The notes under the pieces were generated by a model, which did not search any database, had not been told where the DNA came from, and saw only the letters and a list, made by a program, of their open reading frames with translations. A DNA stretch of 64,000 nt from Phycisphaerae bacterium (lineage in GTDB: Bacteria > Planctomycetota > Phycisphaerae > UBA1845). Below are positions 10,699 to 21,020 of this stretch, one piece after another. The translations under genes and the position numbers were made by a program. Numbering within the stretch: position 1 is the first letter of the stretch; the number at the start of each line of letters is the position of its first letter. The stretch is taken from NCBI GenBank assembly GCA_029260115.1, contig JAJDDW010000064.1, positions 1 to 64,000 on the forward strand. The letters are read 5' to 3'.

Positions 10699-10878
10699 TT
10701 ACACAGCATTCACTTCGGCCATGATGGCGTCATAAAGCCCCTGCACACTGCTACCAAAAGCGCCCATCGTGCTTATCACACCGAACAATACAACAGCCAG
10801 CAGGACTGCGTATTCGGTCGTAGTTGGGCCATCGTCTTCAGAGTAGAATCGTCTTATTTGGCGAATTAGTTTTTCCAT
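10699..10878 (-). CDS. flp: Flp-family type IVb pilin (copy 3; not in ORF track)
   Basis: Manual translation: MEKLIRQIRRFYSEDDGPTTTEYAVLLAVVLFGVISTMGAFGSSVQGLYDAIMAEVNAV*, 59 aa; canonical G/PTTTEY site. Confidence 0.92.
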   Translation of the reverse strand: MEKLIRQIRRFYSEDDGPTTTEYAVLLAVVLFGVISTMGAFGSSVQGLYDAIMAEVNAV

Positions 10879-11190
10879 AGGATCGCCTTCCCCCCGCGTT
10901 ATAATCTTCTGCTCCCCTCGCGGCTCTCCTGCGCCTTAGCACGCATACAAGAAAGACCGCCAACCTCAAGGTTCAAATACGAATCACGGTTTGGCAAACA
11001 TAATTTGCAACTATTTTGGGTATGAAACTCGTTACTGGACTTAACGAACGTTATCGCGGCAAAGATAGCGTCCTATATATGTCATATCGTGGTATCGGCT
11101 AAGATTGTAGGATGCCTCATTGCACATGCTGAATGCAGCGTGACATGCACTTGACGTGTACTGCGTTGATGGCAGGAAATACGGAAAGAA

Positions 11191-11219
11191 AAAAGGGCGC
11201 TGCCAATGGCAACGCCCTT
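11191..11219 (-). terminator. Intrinsic terminator downstream of the PDZ protein gene
   Basis: Minus strand AAGGGCGTTGCC-ATT-GGCAGCGCCCTT followed by TTTT. Confidence 0.8.
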
Positions 11220-11252
11220 CAAATACTTACTATACTATAGGGATGTTATAAA

Positions 11253-12689
11253 CTACTTCGATTCGGCGCGTAAGTCCTGATATTTTTCATATAGATCGGG
11301 ATTACGATTCGCCAGATCATCCTCGTTTTCATATAGATCAATCAACTCGGAGTCACCCTTACGCACTTTAACTTCGATCATGCCATTAGGCCGGACTTCA
11401 AAGCTTTGCTTGGCACGGCTCAAATGCGGAGCGCCATTCATGCCTCTAATTTTGAACATATTCGGCAGGGACTTAAGCTCATCTTCTGATAAAGCGCCAC
11501 TGTCTTCAATCTGTTTCATCGCTTCTTCTATGTGTAAGTGAGCATTTTCAAAAGCTTCATGGGCATCTTCAAAGCCCTCCATACCTTGTGTCCATAGATT
11601 TATGGAGGCAGGGAGGTTTTCGGTATCAAAATCAAAATTGAAATCGAAATGTAGGTCGTCGAGATCGAGATCGTCCATTTTGAATTCAAAATGCCCGCCG
11701 AAGTCTCCAAAAAGTTCCGCAGCTTCTTCATCCGCGGCTTGCAACGCTTCGAGGTCAGCATACGTTTCAACTGTTTCGTCGCCGCTCTCGTCGCCTCTCG
11801 TCACGGTGATCGGTCCATCGCCCTCTTGCTCTATGGAAATATTAACGCCGTCTAGCGAGGTCGTTGTCTGTATACGCTTACCATCGTCACCGACGAAAAT
11901 TTTCGTCATATGACTGCCCGCTTGGGGCATTAACAATTTAATATTTGCTGGCAACCCTTCTAAGTCAGACAAATCGCCAAGATCCTTGTAAATCCACTCG
12001 CCATCATCATCGCGATGCAAAAATTTAGCGCTGGTGTGAATATTTTCTTCTATCTCTGCCAACGGCGCGTTATTAAATTTCCACTCAAACTTATTTGATG
12101 CCGCGCGCGAACCGAGCGTTACGGCGAACGCCTTCTCTTCGCCATCACGCAAGACAACAACGTCGATCTCATCGCCAGGCTTATTGGTCGCGACAAGCTT
12201 TACTAAGTCGCTAACGTTTGAACCGACCGCCTGGCCATCGATCGAAACAATCACATCCTTAGCTTGAAGACCAGCTTGATCAGCCGGGCTGTCGTCTACC
12301 ACATTTGTAATGACCACGCCAACTTCTTCTTGGCTATCAGCCCGTGCTTGAATATTCACCAACGAAACGCCCAACCAGCCGCGACTTGCAGCCTCGTCAT
12401 CGCTACCGTTAATTATAGTACGTACTTCTACCCGATGCTTTTCACTGCGACCATCATCCTTCAAATCATCGCCAGCGTAAGCAACCACCACATTATGGCC
12501 AACATGGCCAGCTAATTCACCGTCATCTGCAGTGACAAACACATGGTTGCCACCATCGGCACCCAGCACTTTCACTAAGACTTTTGCCTTACCATTACAT
12601 TCACCATCATCGCCCGTCACACCAACTATCGCCTGCGCGAAAAAGTGTGGCGCTACCGCCATCAAAAGATAAGAAATCATCGTAGCCAT
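11253..12689 (-). CDS. Exported acidic PDZ-domain protein
   Basis: 478 aa; hydrophobic N-terminus; PDZ signature GWLGVSLVNIQ...GVVITNVVDDSPADQAGLQAKDVIVSIDGQAV; Asp/Glu-rich remainder. Confidence 0.75.
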   Translation of the reverse strand: MATMISYLLMAVAPHFFAQAIVGVTGDDGECNGKAKVLVKVLGADGGNHVFVTADDGELAGHVGHNVVVAYAGDDLKDDGRSEKHRVEVRTIINGSDDEAASRGWLGVSLVNIQARADSQEEVGVVITNVVDDSPADQAGLQAKDVIVSIDGQAVGSNVSDLVKLVATNKPGDEIDVVVLRDGEEKAFAVTLGSRAASNKFEWKFNNAPLAEIEENIHTSAKFLHRDDDGEWIYKDLGDLSDLEGLPANIKLLMPQAGSHMTKIFVGDDGKRIQTTTSLDGVNISIEQEGDGPITVTRGDESGDETVETYADLEALQAADEEAAELFGDFGGHFEFKMDDLDLDDLHFDFNFDFDTENLPASINLWTQGMEGFEDAHEAFENAHLHIEEAMKQIEDSGALSEDELKSLPNMFKIRGMNGAPHLSRAKQSFEVRPNGMIEVKVRKGDSELIDLYENEDDLANRNPDLYEKYQDLRAESK

Positions 12690-12804
12690 CGGAAAAACTC
12701 CTTTTTGTTATTGCTCTATTAGCCTCACGCAATGTGCGACCAAACCCATATCCATTTGTTCCGTTAATTTAAGCGACACACTACATGCCGTCGCGTCCAC
12801 ACGC

Positions 12805-13416
12805 TTACATTTGCCCCCACTCATTGGAAGGCACCATACGTTGCTTTGGTTTTCGAATCGTCCGCGTTCGATTCACTTCTATCCAATATAGATTTCCGTC
12901 ATCACCCTGCACGCCGATGACCTCTCGGCCATTGTCACGCTGAATACGCGGCTGACGCCAATCAACATAATTCATCATGCCACCCTGTTGGTTTGGCTGC
13001 GTGGTCACAGGCCGCATTGCGTTCATCGGTGCGGACATCTGAGTGGGATGCTGCACCACCAGAGGTGATTGAGTCTGATCGAGTTGGAGCGACGGGACAG
13101 GGACAATCAGCGCCAACACAGCCGCCGCAATCGCACCAACTACTAGCCAGCCATATCGTTTACGCGTCGACCAGTCATGTGCCGTTACCTGCAACGGCAA
13201 CGCTACACGGTCAAACCGAGGCGTAACAGAAGCGTACTCATTATCCATCGCAGCTGAAGCGCGTGTGTCAATTTGTTTGTAGTCGTCAAACAACTGTCGC
13301 GCATCAGGATTTCTAAGCAATTCGCGGTCAAGCGCTAGCGATTGATCCGGTGACAACTCGCCGTCAAGCTTTCGCACAATCAATCGTTCAATGTCATTCA
13401 AATCATAGTCTGTCAT
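12805..13416 (-). CDS. Putative single-TM anti-sigma factor
   Basis: DYDLNDIERLIVRKLDGELSPDQSLALDRELLRNPDARQLFDDYKQID resembles anti-sigma N-termini; one TM; overlaps the upstream ECF sigma gene by 14 nt. Confidence 0.7.
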   Translation of the reverse strand: MTDYDLNDIERLIVRKLDGELSPDQSLALDRELLRNPDARQLFDDYKQIDTRASAAMDNEYASVTPRFDRVALPLQVTAHDWSTRKRYGWLVVGAIAAAVLALIVPVPSLQLDQTQSPLVVQHPTQMSAPMNAMRPVTTQPNQQGGMMNYVDWRQPRIQRDNGREVIGVQGDDGNLYWIEVNRTRTIRKPKQRMVPSNEWGQM

Positions 13417-14002
13417 GACGTAATCTCACTTTGTCCTTTAACGATTCACGAAGCAATCGTCGCGCACGAACCAAGCGCGTTTCAATAGAGTCCACCGGCA
13501 TAGCCATCGCGTCGGCTATCTCCCGATAAGACCATCCGTTCATATGACGAAGCACAAACGGCTCGCGATACAAAGCCGGCAACGCCTGAATAGCGGCCAT
13601 CACCTGCTGGTGCTGTTCGTCTCGTATCACGCCAGTCGAACCAACTGCCCGATCATGGGGCTGTGTGACCTCAAAAGGCATAGGCTCGGATCGCTTTCGT
13701 CGGCGCGTTATATCACGACCAGCGTCGATGGCGGCGTTACGCGCCAAGCGATAAACCCAAGATCGCCATCGCCGCGTATCACGCAGCTTCTTCGCCTGCG
13801 ACCAAATACCTAACCAAGCCTGCTGAACGACGTCTTCGCAGCGATCCGGGTCGCCCAACACGCCATAAACCACACCATGAACCCAACGATGCTGCCTGCG
13901 CACAAACTCGTCAAACGCGTAACGGTCACCCGTTTGAATCGCCTCGAAAACCGGAACTTCCGGATCAAAATCGTCGGTCAACGCCACAGTCATCTCATCC
14001 AT
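13403..14002 (-). CDS. ECF-type RNA polymerase sigma factor
   Basis: Region 2 (EDVVQQAWLGIWSQAKKLRDTRRWRSWVYRLARNAAID) and region 4 (ALPALYREPFVLRHMNGWSYREIADAMAMPVDSIETRLVRARRLLRE). Confidence 0.9.
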   Translation of the reverse strand: MDEMTVALTDDFDPEVPVFEAIQTGDRYAFDEFVRRQHRWVHGVVYGVLGDPDRCEDVVQQAWLGIWSQAKKLRDTRRWRSWVYRLARNAAIDAGRDITRRRKRSEPMPFEVTQPHDRAVGSTGVIRDEQHQQVMAAIQALPALYREPFVLRHMNGWSYREIADAMAMPVDSIETRLVRARRLLRESLKDKVRLRHDRL

Positions 14003-14145
14003 ATAGACGTTCGTCTACCCTGCTAACCTGTCATGTAAATTAAATTTATTCGCCCGATAAGTATGGCGATACAAGCGCATTCGTAGAATCGCCTAAAATG
14101 GGGTTTTGGATGAGTAGAAATGGGGAGACCCCCCTACGGCGGTAC

Positions 14146-17100
14146 TCAGACCGCTACCGGCTGTCTAGTTGCGTCAGCCAACCTAGAGGGGATGCGTGGC
14201 ATGAGGCGCTGCCTCGGACCAAGGACATTGACCGCCCCCGCGCCTAAAAGCGATGACAACGTGTCTAATAACGCCGGGTTACACAGCACCCGCATCGTCG
14301 GATGGCACTCTATCTGAACAATGAAACGATCCGCGGTCGGCACGCGCACGTAAACCGGACATTCGCCTTTATGCTGACGTAACAGCTCGACTAGCTGGCC
14401 TATCGGTGATTGCTCGGTGACATCAAGAATAAGCGCCGAAGCCAACTGCCCAGCCGCTTTGCTCAGCGGTACGATGCCACTGACACGAAGCGATGGTTCT
14501 TCTCGTTTACGATCGACCGTACCCTCCAAAAATACAATCGCGTCTGGCACCAGATCCGCTCGAAACGCTTCCAAATCCTTGGGGAAGACGAGGGCTTCGG
14601 TGCGCCCCTTCAAATCTTCAATTGAAATAATACCCAATTTCTTGCCGGGATTGCGCCCGCCGCGTGCTGTCACTATTCTGACACTAGATATCATGCCGCC
14701 AAGCACTACACTGTCGCCGTCGTTATACTTCGCTAAATCAATCGTCGTCACTGTAGCGCAGGCATTGAGCAGCGCCTCGTGAGAAGTGAGCGGATGCTTG
14801 GTGACATAAAAACCCAGCACGGCTTTCTCGCGGACGAGCATCTCAGCTTCCGTCCACTCGGCGTTACCAATCGGTGGGGCATTAGAAACCTCAGCATCAT
14901 CGCCACCACCGAAAAGGCTGATCTGTCCCGCACGCACATCTTGTTGATGAGCCTGGCCTACGGAAATGGCGCTTTCTAATACGTCCACCAAAGCTTTACG
15001 CATCGCGCCAGTCACATCAAACGCGCCCGCACAGATTAATGACTCCACAGCTGCGCGGTTGACTCTAGTAAGGTCCACCCGTTCACAAAAATCGTACAGG
15101 TCTTTGTATACGCCGTTCTTTTCACGCCCTTCTACAATACCCTCGACAGCCTTGCTGCCAACGCCTTTAATCGCGCCGAGTCCGAAGCGAATTAACCCTG
15201 GCCTAGCTTTGATTTCACCTTCCGCACGAACCAATCTCGATTCGACGGCGAAATCCAACTTGGAACTGTTGATACTGGGAGGCTCAACACTGATCCCCAT
15301 ATCCCGGCAGGCTTCGCGATATTCCGCGATTTTGTCCGTACTCGACATTTCATATGTCAACAACGCAGCCATGAACTCGACAGGGTGATAGGTCTTTAGC
15401 CAAGCGGTTTGAAAAGCTACGATCGCATAACCCGTTGAGTGGGCCTTGTTGAAAGCGTATCCACCGAATTTCAAAATGTCTTCAAATATTTGCTCTGCGG
15501 TTTTTCGATCCACTCCGTTAGCATCACACCCAGCGACGAACGGTTCGCGCATGGACTCGATCAAGTCGATTTTTTTCTTGCTAATCGCTTTGGCTAATCT
15601 AAATGCTTTTTTGAGTTCAATACCGCCTAGACGATTCACCAGCCGTGAGACTTGCTCCTGGTAAACCATAATCCCATAGGTTTCTTCGAGCACCTCCGTC
15701 ATCGCGGGGTGCGGCGTACTCCAAGCTTGCCCATGCTTTCTTGAAATATATTCCGGAATATATTCCATAGGCCCGGGTCGATACAACGCATTGGCAGCGA
15801 TGAGGTCTTCGATGCGGTTAGGGCGCATGCGCATGATAACATCACGCATCCCGCCGGACTCAAACTGAAACACACCCTTCGTTTCACCACGAGCTATTAA
15901 GCTATACACGCGCTGGTCGGCTAGGTCGATTTTTTCCAGGTCGATCTTTTCACCGGTGCTCTGCTCGGCTAATTGGCGTGCTCGTTCGATCACACTAAGC
16001 GTGCGTAGACCTAAAAAATCCATCTTGAGCAGGCCAACACGCTCTACGGTGGGACCGTCGAATTGCGTAATCAGCGCGTCTTGCCCGGCGGCTTTATATA
16101 GCGGCAGAAAATTCGACAAAGGCTTATCCGCGACAACAACCCCAGCCGCGTGTATGCCCGCGTTACGCGCGACACCTTCTAACCTCCGCCCAATGTCAAT
16201 GACTCGCTTTACCGTTTCGTCGGCCTCGTATTGCTTGCGCAATTCTGGCTCTTGATCCAACGCTTTATCCAGCGTCATTTTCAATTCGGTCGGAATGAGT
16301 TTGGTTAACTCATTGGCTCGTGCAAAGTCCATGCCCAGTACACGGGCAACGTCTTTGACCGCAGCTTTGGCTTTGAGCGTGCCAAAAGTGATAATTTGCG
16401 CAACATGGCCATACTTGTTGCGCACGTAATCAATGAGCTTCGTGCGACTGTCCTGGCAAATGTCCAGATCGATATCCGGCATTTCGTCGCGGTCGGGGTC
16501 CATAAAACGCTCGAAATAGAGTCCATAACGAATGGGGTCTGGTCGTGATAAATACAGCGTATAAGCCACGACCGAACTGCAACCACTACCGCGCGTGTTG
16601 ACCGGTATCCCTTCCTCTATGGCGTACTTAACGCAATCCCAAACGATCAAAAAGTAACTGGCAAAGCCCTTACTGGTGATGACCTCCAACTCATAGTCGA
16701 TGCGCTCTCGCAACTCTGGTGTGATCTCTTTATAACGCTCAGCCGCACCCTGATACACTAACTGCCGAAGATAAGCCGCATCGTCCAGTGCCTCTCCTTT
16801 GTCACTTTTTATCTCAGCGGGAACTTGATATACCGGGGCGTGCCGCTGGTTTAAGTCCAGCTCCAAATTACACATGTCCGCGATACGGAGTGTATTGGCC
16901 AGCGCTTCTGGATGTTTTGGAAAGAGCGAAGCCATCTGCTCGCCATTTTTGAAAAAGAATTGGTCGGTTGGAAACTTAAAGCGATCTTCATCTGCTAATT
17001 GTTTGCCGGTATTGATACAACACAACACATCATGAGCCTCAACGTCGCCGTGCTCAAGATAGTGAACATCGTTCGTAGCAATCACCCCCACGCCCAAACG

Positions 17101-17691
17101 CTTAGCCATGTCAATAAGTTCTGGATTCAGTCGCTGCTGATCCTCTATTTTGTGATCTTGCAACTCCATGAAAAATCGGTCTGGGCCGAAAATGTCTAAA
17201 TAAGTCTTAGCGGACTCCTCGGCTGCGGCGCGATCTTTCGTGAGAAACTGTTGCGGCACCTCACCACCGATGCAGGTACTGGTGCAAATGAGTCCGCCCG
17301 AAAACTCTCGAAGCACCTCCTTATCAATCCGAGGCTTGCGATAAAAACCTTCGGTATACCCAATACTCGAAAGGCGCATGAGGTTTTGATACCCCTCAAG
17401 ATTCATGGCTAACAGCAGCAGGTGATAGGTTTCTTTGCCTTTCGTCGCTTCCCGTGAGCTTCGATGGGTCTTTGCTAAATAGGTCTCGCAGCCAATGATC
17501 GGTTTAATACCGGCCGCTTTAGCTGCGGAATAAAATTCTATCGCGCCAAACATATTGCCGTGGTCAGTAATTGCCACGGCTGGCATATCAAATTCTTTGG
17601 CGCGATTGATAAGCGCCTTGATACGCGTAGCCCCATCCAACAAGCTGTAATGGGTGTGAACATGAAGATGAACGAAATCAGTGTTGCTCAT
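14146..17691 (-). CDS. dnaE: DNA polymerase III subunit alpha
   Basis: 1181 aa; PHP domain FVHLHVHTHYSLLDGA, RGSGCSSVVAYTLYLSRPDPIRYGLYFERFMDPDRDEMPDIDLDICQDSR, FGGYAFNKAHSTGYA. Confidence 0.97.
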   Translation of the reverse strand: MSNTDFVHLHVHTHYSLLDGATRIKALINRAKEFDMPAVAITDHGNMFGAIEFYSAAKAAGIKPIIGCETYLAKTHRSSREATKGKETYHLLLLAMNLEGYQNLMRLSSIGYTEGFYRKPRIDKEVLREFSGGLICTSTCIGGEVPQQFLTKDRAAAEESAKTYLDIFGPDRFFMELQDHKIEDQQRLNPELIDMAKRLGVGVIATNDVHYLEHGDVEAHDVLCCINTGKQLADEDRFKFPTDQFFFKNGEQMASLFPKHPEALANTLRIADMCNLELDLNQRHAPVYQVPAEIKSDKGEALDDAAYLRQLVYQGAAERYKEITPELRERIDYELEVITSKGFASYFLIVWDCVKYAIEEGIPVNTRGSGCSSVVAYTLYLSRPDPIRYGLYFERFMDPDRDEMPDIDLDICQDSRTKLIDYVRNKYGHVAQIITFGTLKAKAAVKDVARVLGMDFARANELTKLIPTELKMTLDKALDQEPELRKQYEADETVKRVIDIGRRLEGVARNAGIHAAGVVVADKPLSNFLPLYKAAGQDALITQFDGPTVERVGLLKMDFLGLRTLSVIERARQLAEQSTGEKIDLEKIDLADQRVYSLIARGETKGVFQFESGGMRDVIMRMRPNRIEDLIAANALYRPGPMEYIPEYISRKHGQAWSTPHPAMTEVLEETYGIMVYQEQVSRLVNRLGGIELKKAFRLAKAISKKKIDLIESMREPFVAGCDANGVDRKTAEQIFEDILKFGGYAFNKAHSTGYAIVAFQTAWLKTYHPVEFMAALLTYEMSSTDKIAEYREACRDMGISVEPPSINSSKLDFAVESRLVRAEGEIKARPGLIRFGLGAIKGVGSKAVEGIVEGREKNGVYKDLYDFCERVDLTRVNRAAVESLICAGAFDVTGAMRKALVDVLESAISVGQAHQQDVRAGQISLFGGGDDAEVSNAPPIGNAEWTEAEMLVREKAVLGFYVTKHPLTSHEALLNACATVTTIDLAKYNDGDSVVLGGMISSVRIVTARGGRNPGKKLGIISIEDLKGRTEALVFPKDLEAFRADLVPDAIVFLEGTVDRKREEPSLRVSGIVPLSKAAGQLASALILDVTEQSPIGQLVELLRQHKGECPVYVRVPTADRFIVQIECHPTMRVLCNPALLDTLSSLLGAGAVNVLGPRQRLMPRIPSRLADATRQPVAV

Positions 17692-17882
17692 AAAGCCTCG
17701 AAAATCCTTTTCCGGCGTTGGTCAACCACGAGGGCCATTCGTCATGCACTACGCGAATGGCTATCGTATCCATTCAAACAGAGACGTCCACGGCGCACTT
17801 CCTGCATAACCATAATGGAGCGCGACAAGGTCGCATACCGCAACCACAGATTTCACAAAGGTTTCACAGCGTAAGATACTGC

Positions 17883-20315
17883 TTAATCAACGGCATCAAG
17901 GCGCCGGCGGAATCCTGCGATAAAATTTTGACAGTCTGTAGCGTTACACTGCTGTCCACAGAGGTCGACAAACTTACGCGCGTACTCAACTTGCCCGTCC
18001 GCCAGCCAAAGTTCACTAGCAACACATAACGTCCAAGGCTGTTCGGGATATTGCATACCCCAATTCCCCAGCGCCTGCTGAAGCCTTTTGCGAGCATCCA
18101 CCGAATCAGAGTCGCTCCCCGTCAAAGTTGAAACGAGCGACGCGGCTTGTACAAAATTTCCTTCATGAAAATCGATCAACGCCCGCGTCGCTCGCACCAA
18201 CGGCACATCCCGGTCTGATGATATCGTATCCAGCATGACTGAGGCGTTGGCCACATCCCCTGCTTGCACCTGGTCAAAGAGAAGTTGGGACAGGTTCAAA
18301 GTAGCAAAAATATTTTCTGGGTCTTGCTGTAAAACTTCATGATACGCCCGCATCGCTTCCTGCTTTTTTCCCAGGGTGGCCTGGGCGACTCCCAGGTTGA
18401 TACGGGCGGTGATGTTTTCTGGCATCCACGAAACCAAAATTTTCAGACGATCAATAGCTGCGACATACGAAACAGGCGTTGCCTGGGCGATATCAAGTTC
18501 AGCCAGTGCTAAAATAGCCGGCACTTCGTAAGCGTTATTGCGAACCGCTTGCTCGTACATCCGTCGGGCGTCGTCCGCTCGCCCTTGGTCACGGTAGATT
18601 TGGCCCAACTGATTGATCCATGGGTTTTTCAAGGGCGCTTTTTCAATCGCTTGTTCAAAGTAATCGATGGCTTTGTCCAGTGGACCAATCTCTTGATAGA
18701 TTGTCGCTAAGCGATGATCTACCGACGCACTTTTGGGATCGCGAACCATCGCCTTGTGCAGTGTGGCTATCGCCTCCGTGACTAGACCTAATTTGAACTG
18801 AGACGCTGCGATCGCCTGAAGCGCATCGCCAATTAATTTATCATCGTGCTCATGAACAAATTCCTGCTCAGCCTCCGCTATCGCTTTTTCAAACTGATCG
18901 TCGTTATAATATGCCCAAGCAAGTCTTTCGTGTACATGCGGAAAGCCTTCAAACAGGCTCGCAAGGCGCTGAGATTTCCTTAGCGGTAATTCGTAAAACC
19001 ACGCCACATGCCAACTCATAGCCAGCATCGAGACGACTAACGCGCCGCCGCACGCAAACAATGTCACATGAGCGGCACGTCTCCCCACCCTGCGCATCAG
19101 GTATTCATAGAAATAAACCATGGCCAGTGCCGTCAACCAAAGTAAGCCTATAATCGGCAAATACATATATCGATCAGCCGCAAGCGTATTTCGCGTAGGC
19201 ACTAACTGAAGCGTGACAGCTATCGTGACCAGGAACCAACCGAAGGCCAGCGCCGCAGACCTGGAGCGTCTCGCCCATAACCCTACCAACACAAAAACGG
19301 GAATAGTTTTTGCTAAGGCAACGAACGTGCGCCCTTCGAGCCAATGCACATTCCCTGGCGCAGGATACCAACTAGCCAACCCCACAGGCCAAACGTAATG
19401 CTCGAAATACCAAGCTAGAGAAAGTAACGCCCGCACCACGGTCGAGCCTAGCATATGCGTACGAGCACCTTCAAACATGCCCGCCTGCGAAGTCGCGCCG
19501 ATATTCACCCAAACAAAAATCCCCGTCACGCCCACGGCTATGCCCCACAGCCAGGCGAATGATCGGTCGAGCTTGTGTCGCTGTACGAGTGGGACGATCA
19601 ATAACAATAATGGCAAACCGACACGAATCTTGCTTATCGAACAAAAAAGCACGCACAAAAGCGTCATCACTGCCCACCGCGCGCGCCGCGCGGTATACCA
19701 CTGCTGCAAACTAGCCATCGCACCTAACGCAAATAGTGTAGACAATAGCATCATGCGTCCGTTAATCCACGCGACAACTTCAACTTGCAACGGATGAACC
19801 GCGAAGCCCATAGCTGCTATAAAAGCGATCAAACACCCCCTGCCACCGGATTGATTTCTCGATAGCCGACGCACCACGAAAAATACGAGCAACGCATTAC
19901 ACACATGCAACAGCACGTTCGTCAGATGAAACAGCCAAGCGCCCGCATCAACACCATCCGCAAAAAGATTGAACTGCTCAGCGATCCAAAACTCAAACGA
20001 AAAACTCAACAGGGGAATAGGCTGATACAAATCGCGATGAATAATGCGAAACAACTCGACAGCATGGGTTAGCGACGGATGATTCACCAACACGTGATTG
20101 AGCACTAATCGATGATCATCGCCACCGATAAACGTGCCCCGTAGCGTGGGCATGCCCATCACTAATGCCGCAGTGGCAATCAGTATAAGATAAGTCGCAA
20201 TCGCGCGCGTGCTTGCCTGCGCCGCATCCGCTTTCAACGAATCTATTTTTTCTGTGACATCTTCTGACATATCAATCAATCTTACCCGAACGACGTCCGT
20301 GAGGAAGCGGGCCAC
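17883..20315 (-). CDS. Multi-TM protein with C-terminal TPR repeats (TMTC/glycosyltransferase-39-like architecture)
   Basis: 810 aa; ~10 TM helices in the N-terminal half, then TPR repeats (DKAIDYFEQAIEKAPLKNPWINQLGQIYRDQGRADDARRMYEQAV). Confidence 0.7.
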   Translation of the reverse strand: MARFLTDVVRVRLIDMSEDVTEKIDSLKADAAQASTRAIATYLILIATAALVMGMPTLRGTFIGGDDHRLVLNHVLVNHPSLTHAVELFRIIHRDLYQPIPLLSFSFEFWIAEQFNLFADGVDAGAWLFHLTNVLLHVCNALLVFFVVRRLSRNQSGGRGCLIAFIAAMGFAVHPLQVEVVAWINGRMMLLSTLFALGAMASLQQWYTARRARWAVMTLLCVLFCSISKIRVGLPLLLLIVPLVQRHKLDRSFAWLWGIAVGVTGIFVWVNIGATSQAGMFEGARTHMLGSTVVRALLSLAWYFEHYVWPVGLASWYPAPGNVHWLEGRTFVALAKTIPVFVLVGLWARRSRSAALAFGWFLVTIAVTLQLVPTRNTLAADRYMYLPIIGLLWLTALAMVYFYEYLMRRVGRRAAHVTLFACGGALVVSMLAMSWHVAWFYELPLRKSQRLASLFEGFPHVHERLAWAYYNDDQFEKAIAEAEQEFVHEHDDKLIGDALQAIAASQFKLGLVTEAIATLHKAMVRDPKSASVDHRLATIYQEIGPLDKAIDYFEQAIEKAPLKNPWINQLGQIYRDQGRADDARRMYEQAVRNNAYEVPAILALAELDIAQATPVSYVAAIDRLKILVSWMPENITARINLGVAQATLGKKQEAMRAYHEVLQQDPENIFATLNLSQLLFDQVQAGDVANASVMLDTISSDRDVPLVRATRALIDFHEGNFVQAASLVSTLTGSDSDSVDARKRLQQALGNWGMQYPEQPWTLCVASELWLADGQVEYARKFVDLCGQQCNATDCQNFIAGFRRRLDAVD

Positions 20316-20459
20316 CTCACATTACAGCTAATTCCGACTGTACTTTCGGTCAATCTCCGTTCGAATTGCGCACCGCTTGATACAGCTCGCTACACGAAGT
20401 AGAAAATCACACTATAATGACTCGAGCAAACGTATAATGATAGCCAACGAGAAATTACC

Positions 20460-20996
20460 ATGAGCGACCAACTACCCTGGATAGAAAGAACTTGGCAATT
20501 CGATTCCCCCGTCGGCTACTACCCCGACGTCCTAGCCCGGTTACGAGGAACGCCTGCCCGCATCGAGGACGCTATCATTGGTTTGACGCAAGATGCGTTG
20601 ACAGGCACGGACCGCGAAGGCGCGTGGTCGGTCCAAGAAAATATTGGGCATCTGCTGGACTTGGAAAGTCTGTTTGCAGGTAGACTAGACGATTTCCTAG
20701 CGGGCAAACAAACGCTACGCGGTGCTGATATGACCAATAGCACGACTCGCGAAGCCAACCACAACAAGATAGCCATTTGTGAAATTACTGCGTCCTTTCG
20801 GACAGCGCGAGGCCTATTCATGGATAGACTTAATGCACTAAGCCAAACTGATTTCGCCCGACAAGCCCAACATCCGAGGCTGAACATCCCTATGCGAGTT
20901 GTAGACATGTGCCAATTTCAGGCTGACCATGACGATTATCACCTCGCACGTATTCACGAACTCAGCACGTTTTTCCGTTTGGCTAACATCGGGTAA
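20460..20996 (+). CDS. DinB/YfiT-like family protein
   Basis: 178 aa; WSVQENIGHLLDLESLFAGRLDDFL and MCQFQADHDDYHLARIHEL resemble the DinB four-helix metal-binding fold. Confidence 0.7.
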   Translation: MSDQLPWIERTWQFDSPVGYYPDVLARLRGTPARIEDAIIGLTQDALTGTDREGAWSVQENIGHLLDLESLFAGRLDDFLAGKQTLRGADMTNSTTREANHNKIAICEITASFRTARGLFMDRLNALSQTDFARQAQHPRLNIPMRVVDMCQFQADHDDYHLARIHELSTFFRLANIG

Positions 20997-21020
20997 GCGG
21001 GTGAGATTGATTTAGCCGAT

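Noticed and set aside
10980-11010. TTGGCAAACATAATTTGCAA as a sigma-54 (-24/-12) promoter for the pilins
   Set aside because: GG-to-GC spacing is 12 nt instead of 10, and the orientation does not suit the minus-strand pilin genes.
14966-16255. Plus-strand ORFs antisense to dnaE (14966..15388, 15956..16255 etc.)
   Set aside because: Antisense to a confident 1181-aa CDS; low-complexity Ser/Arg/Thr-rich shadow translations.
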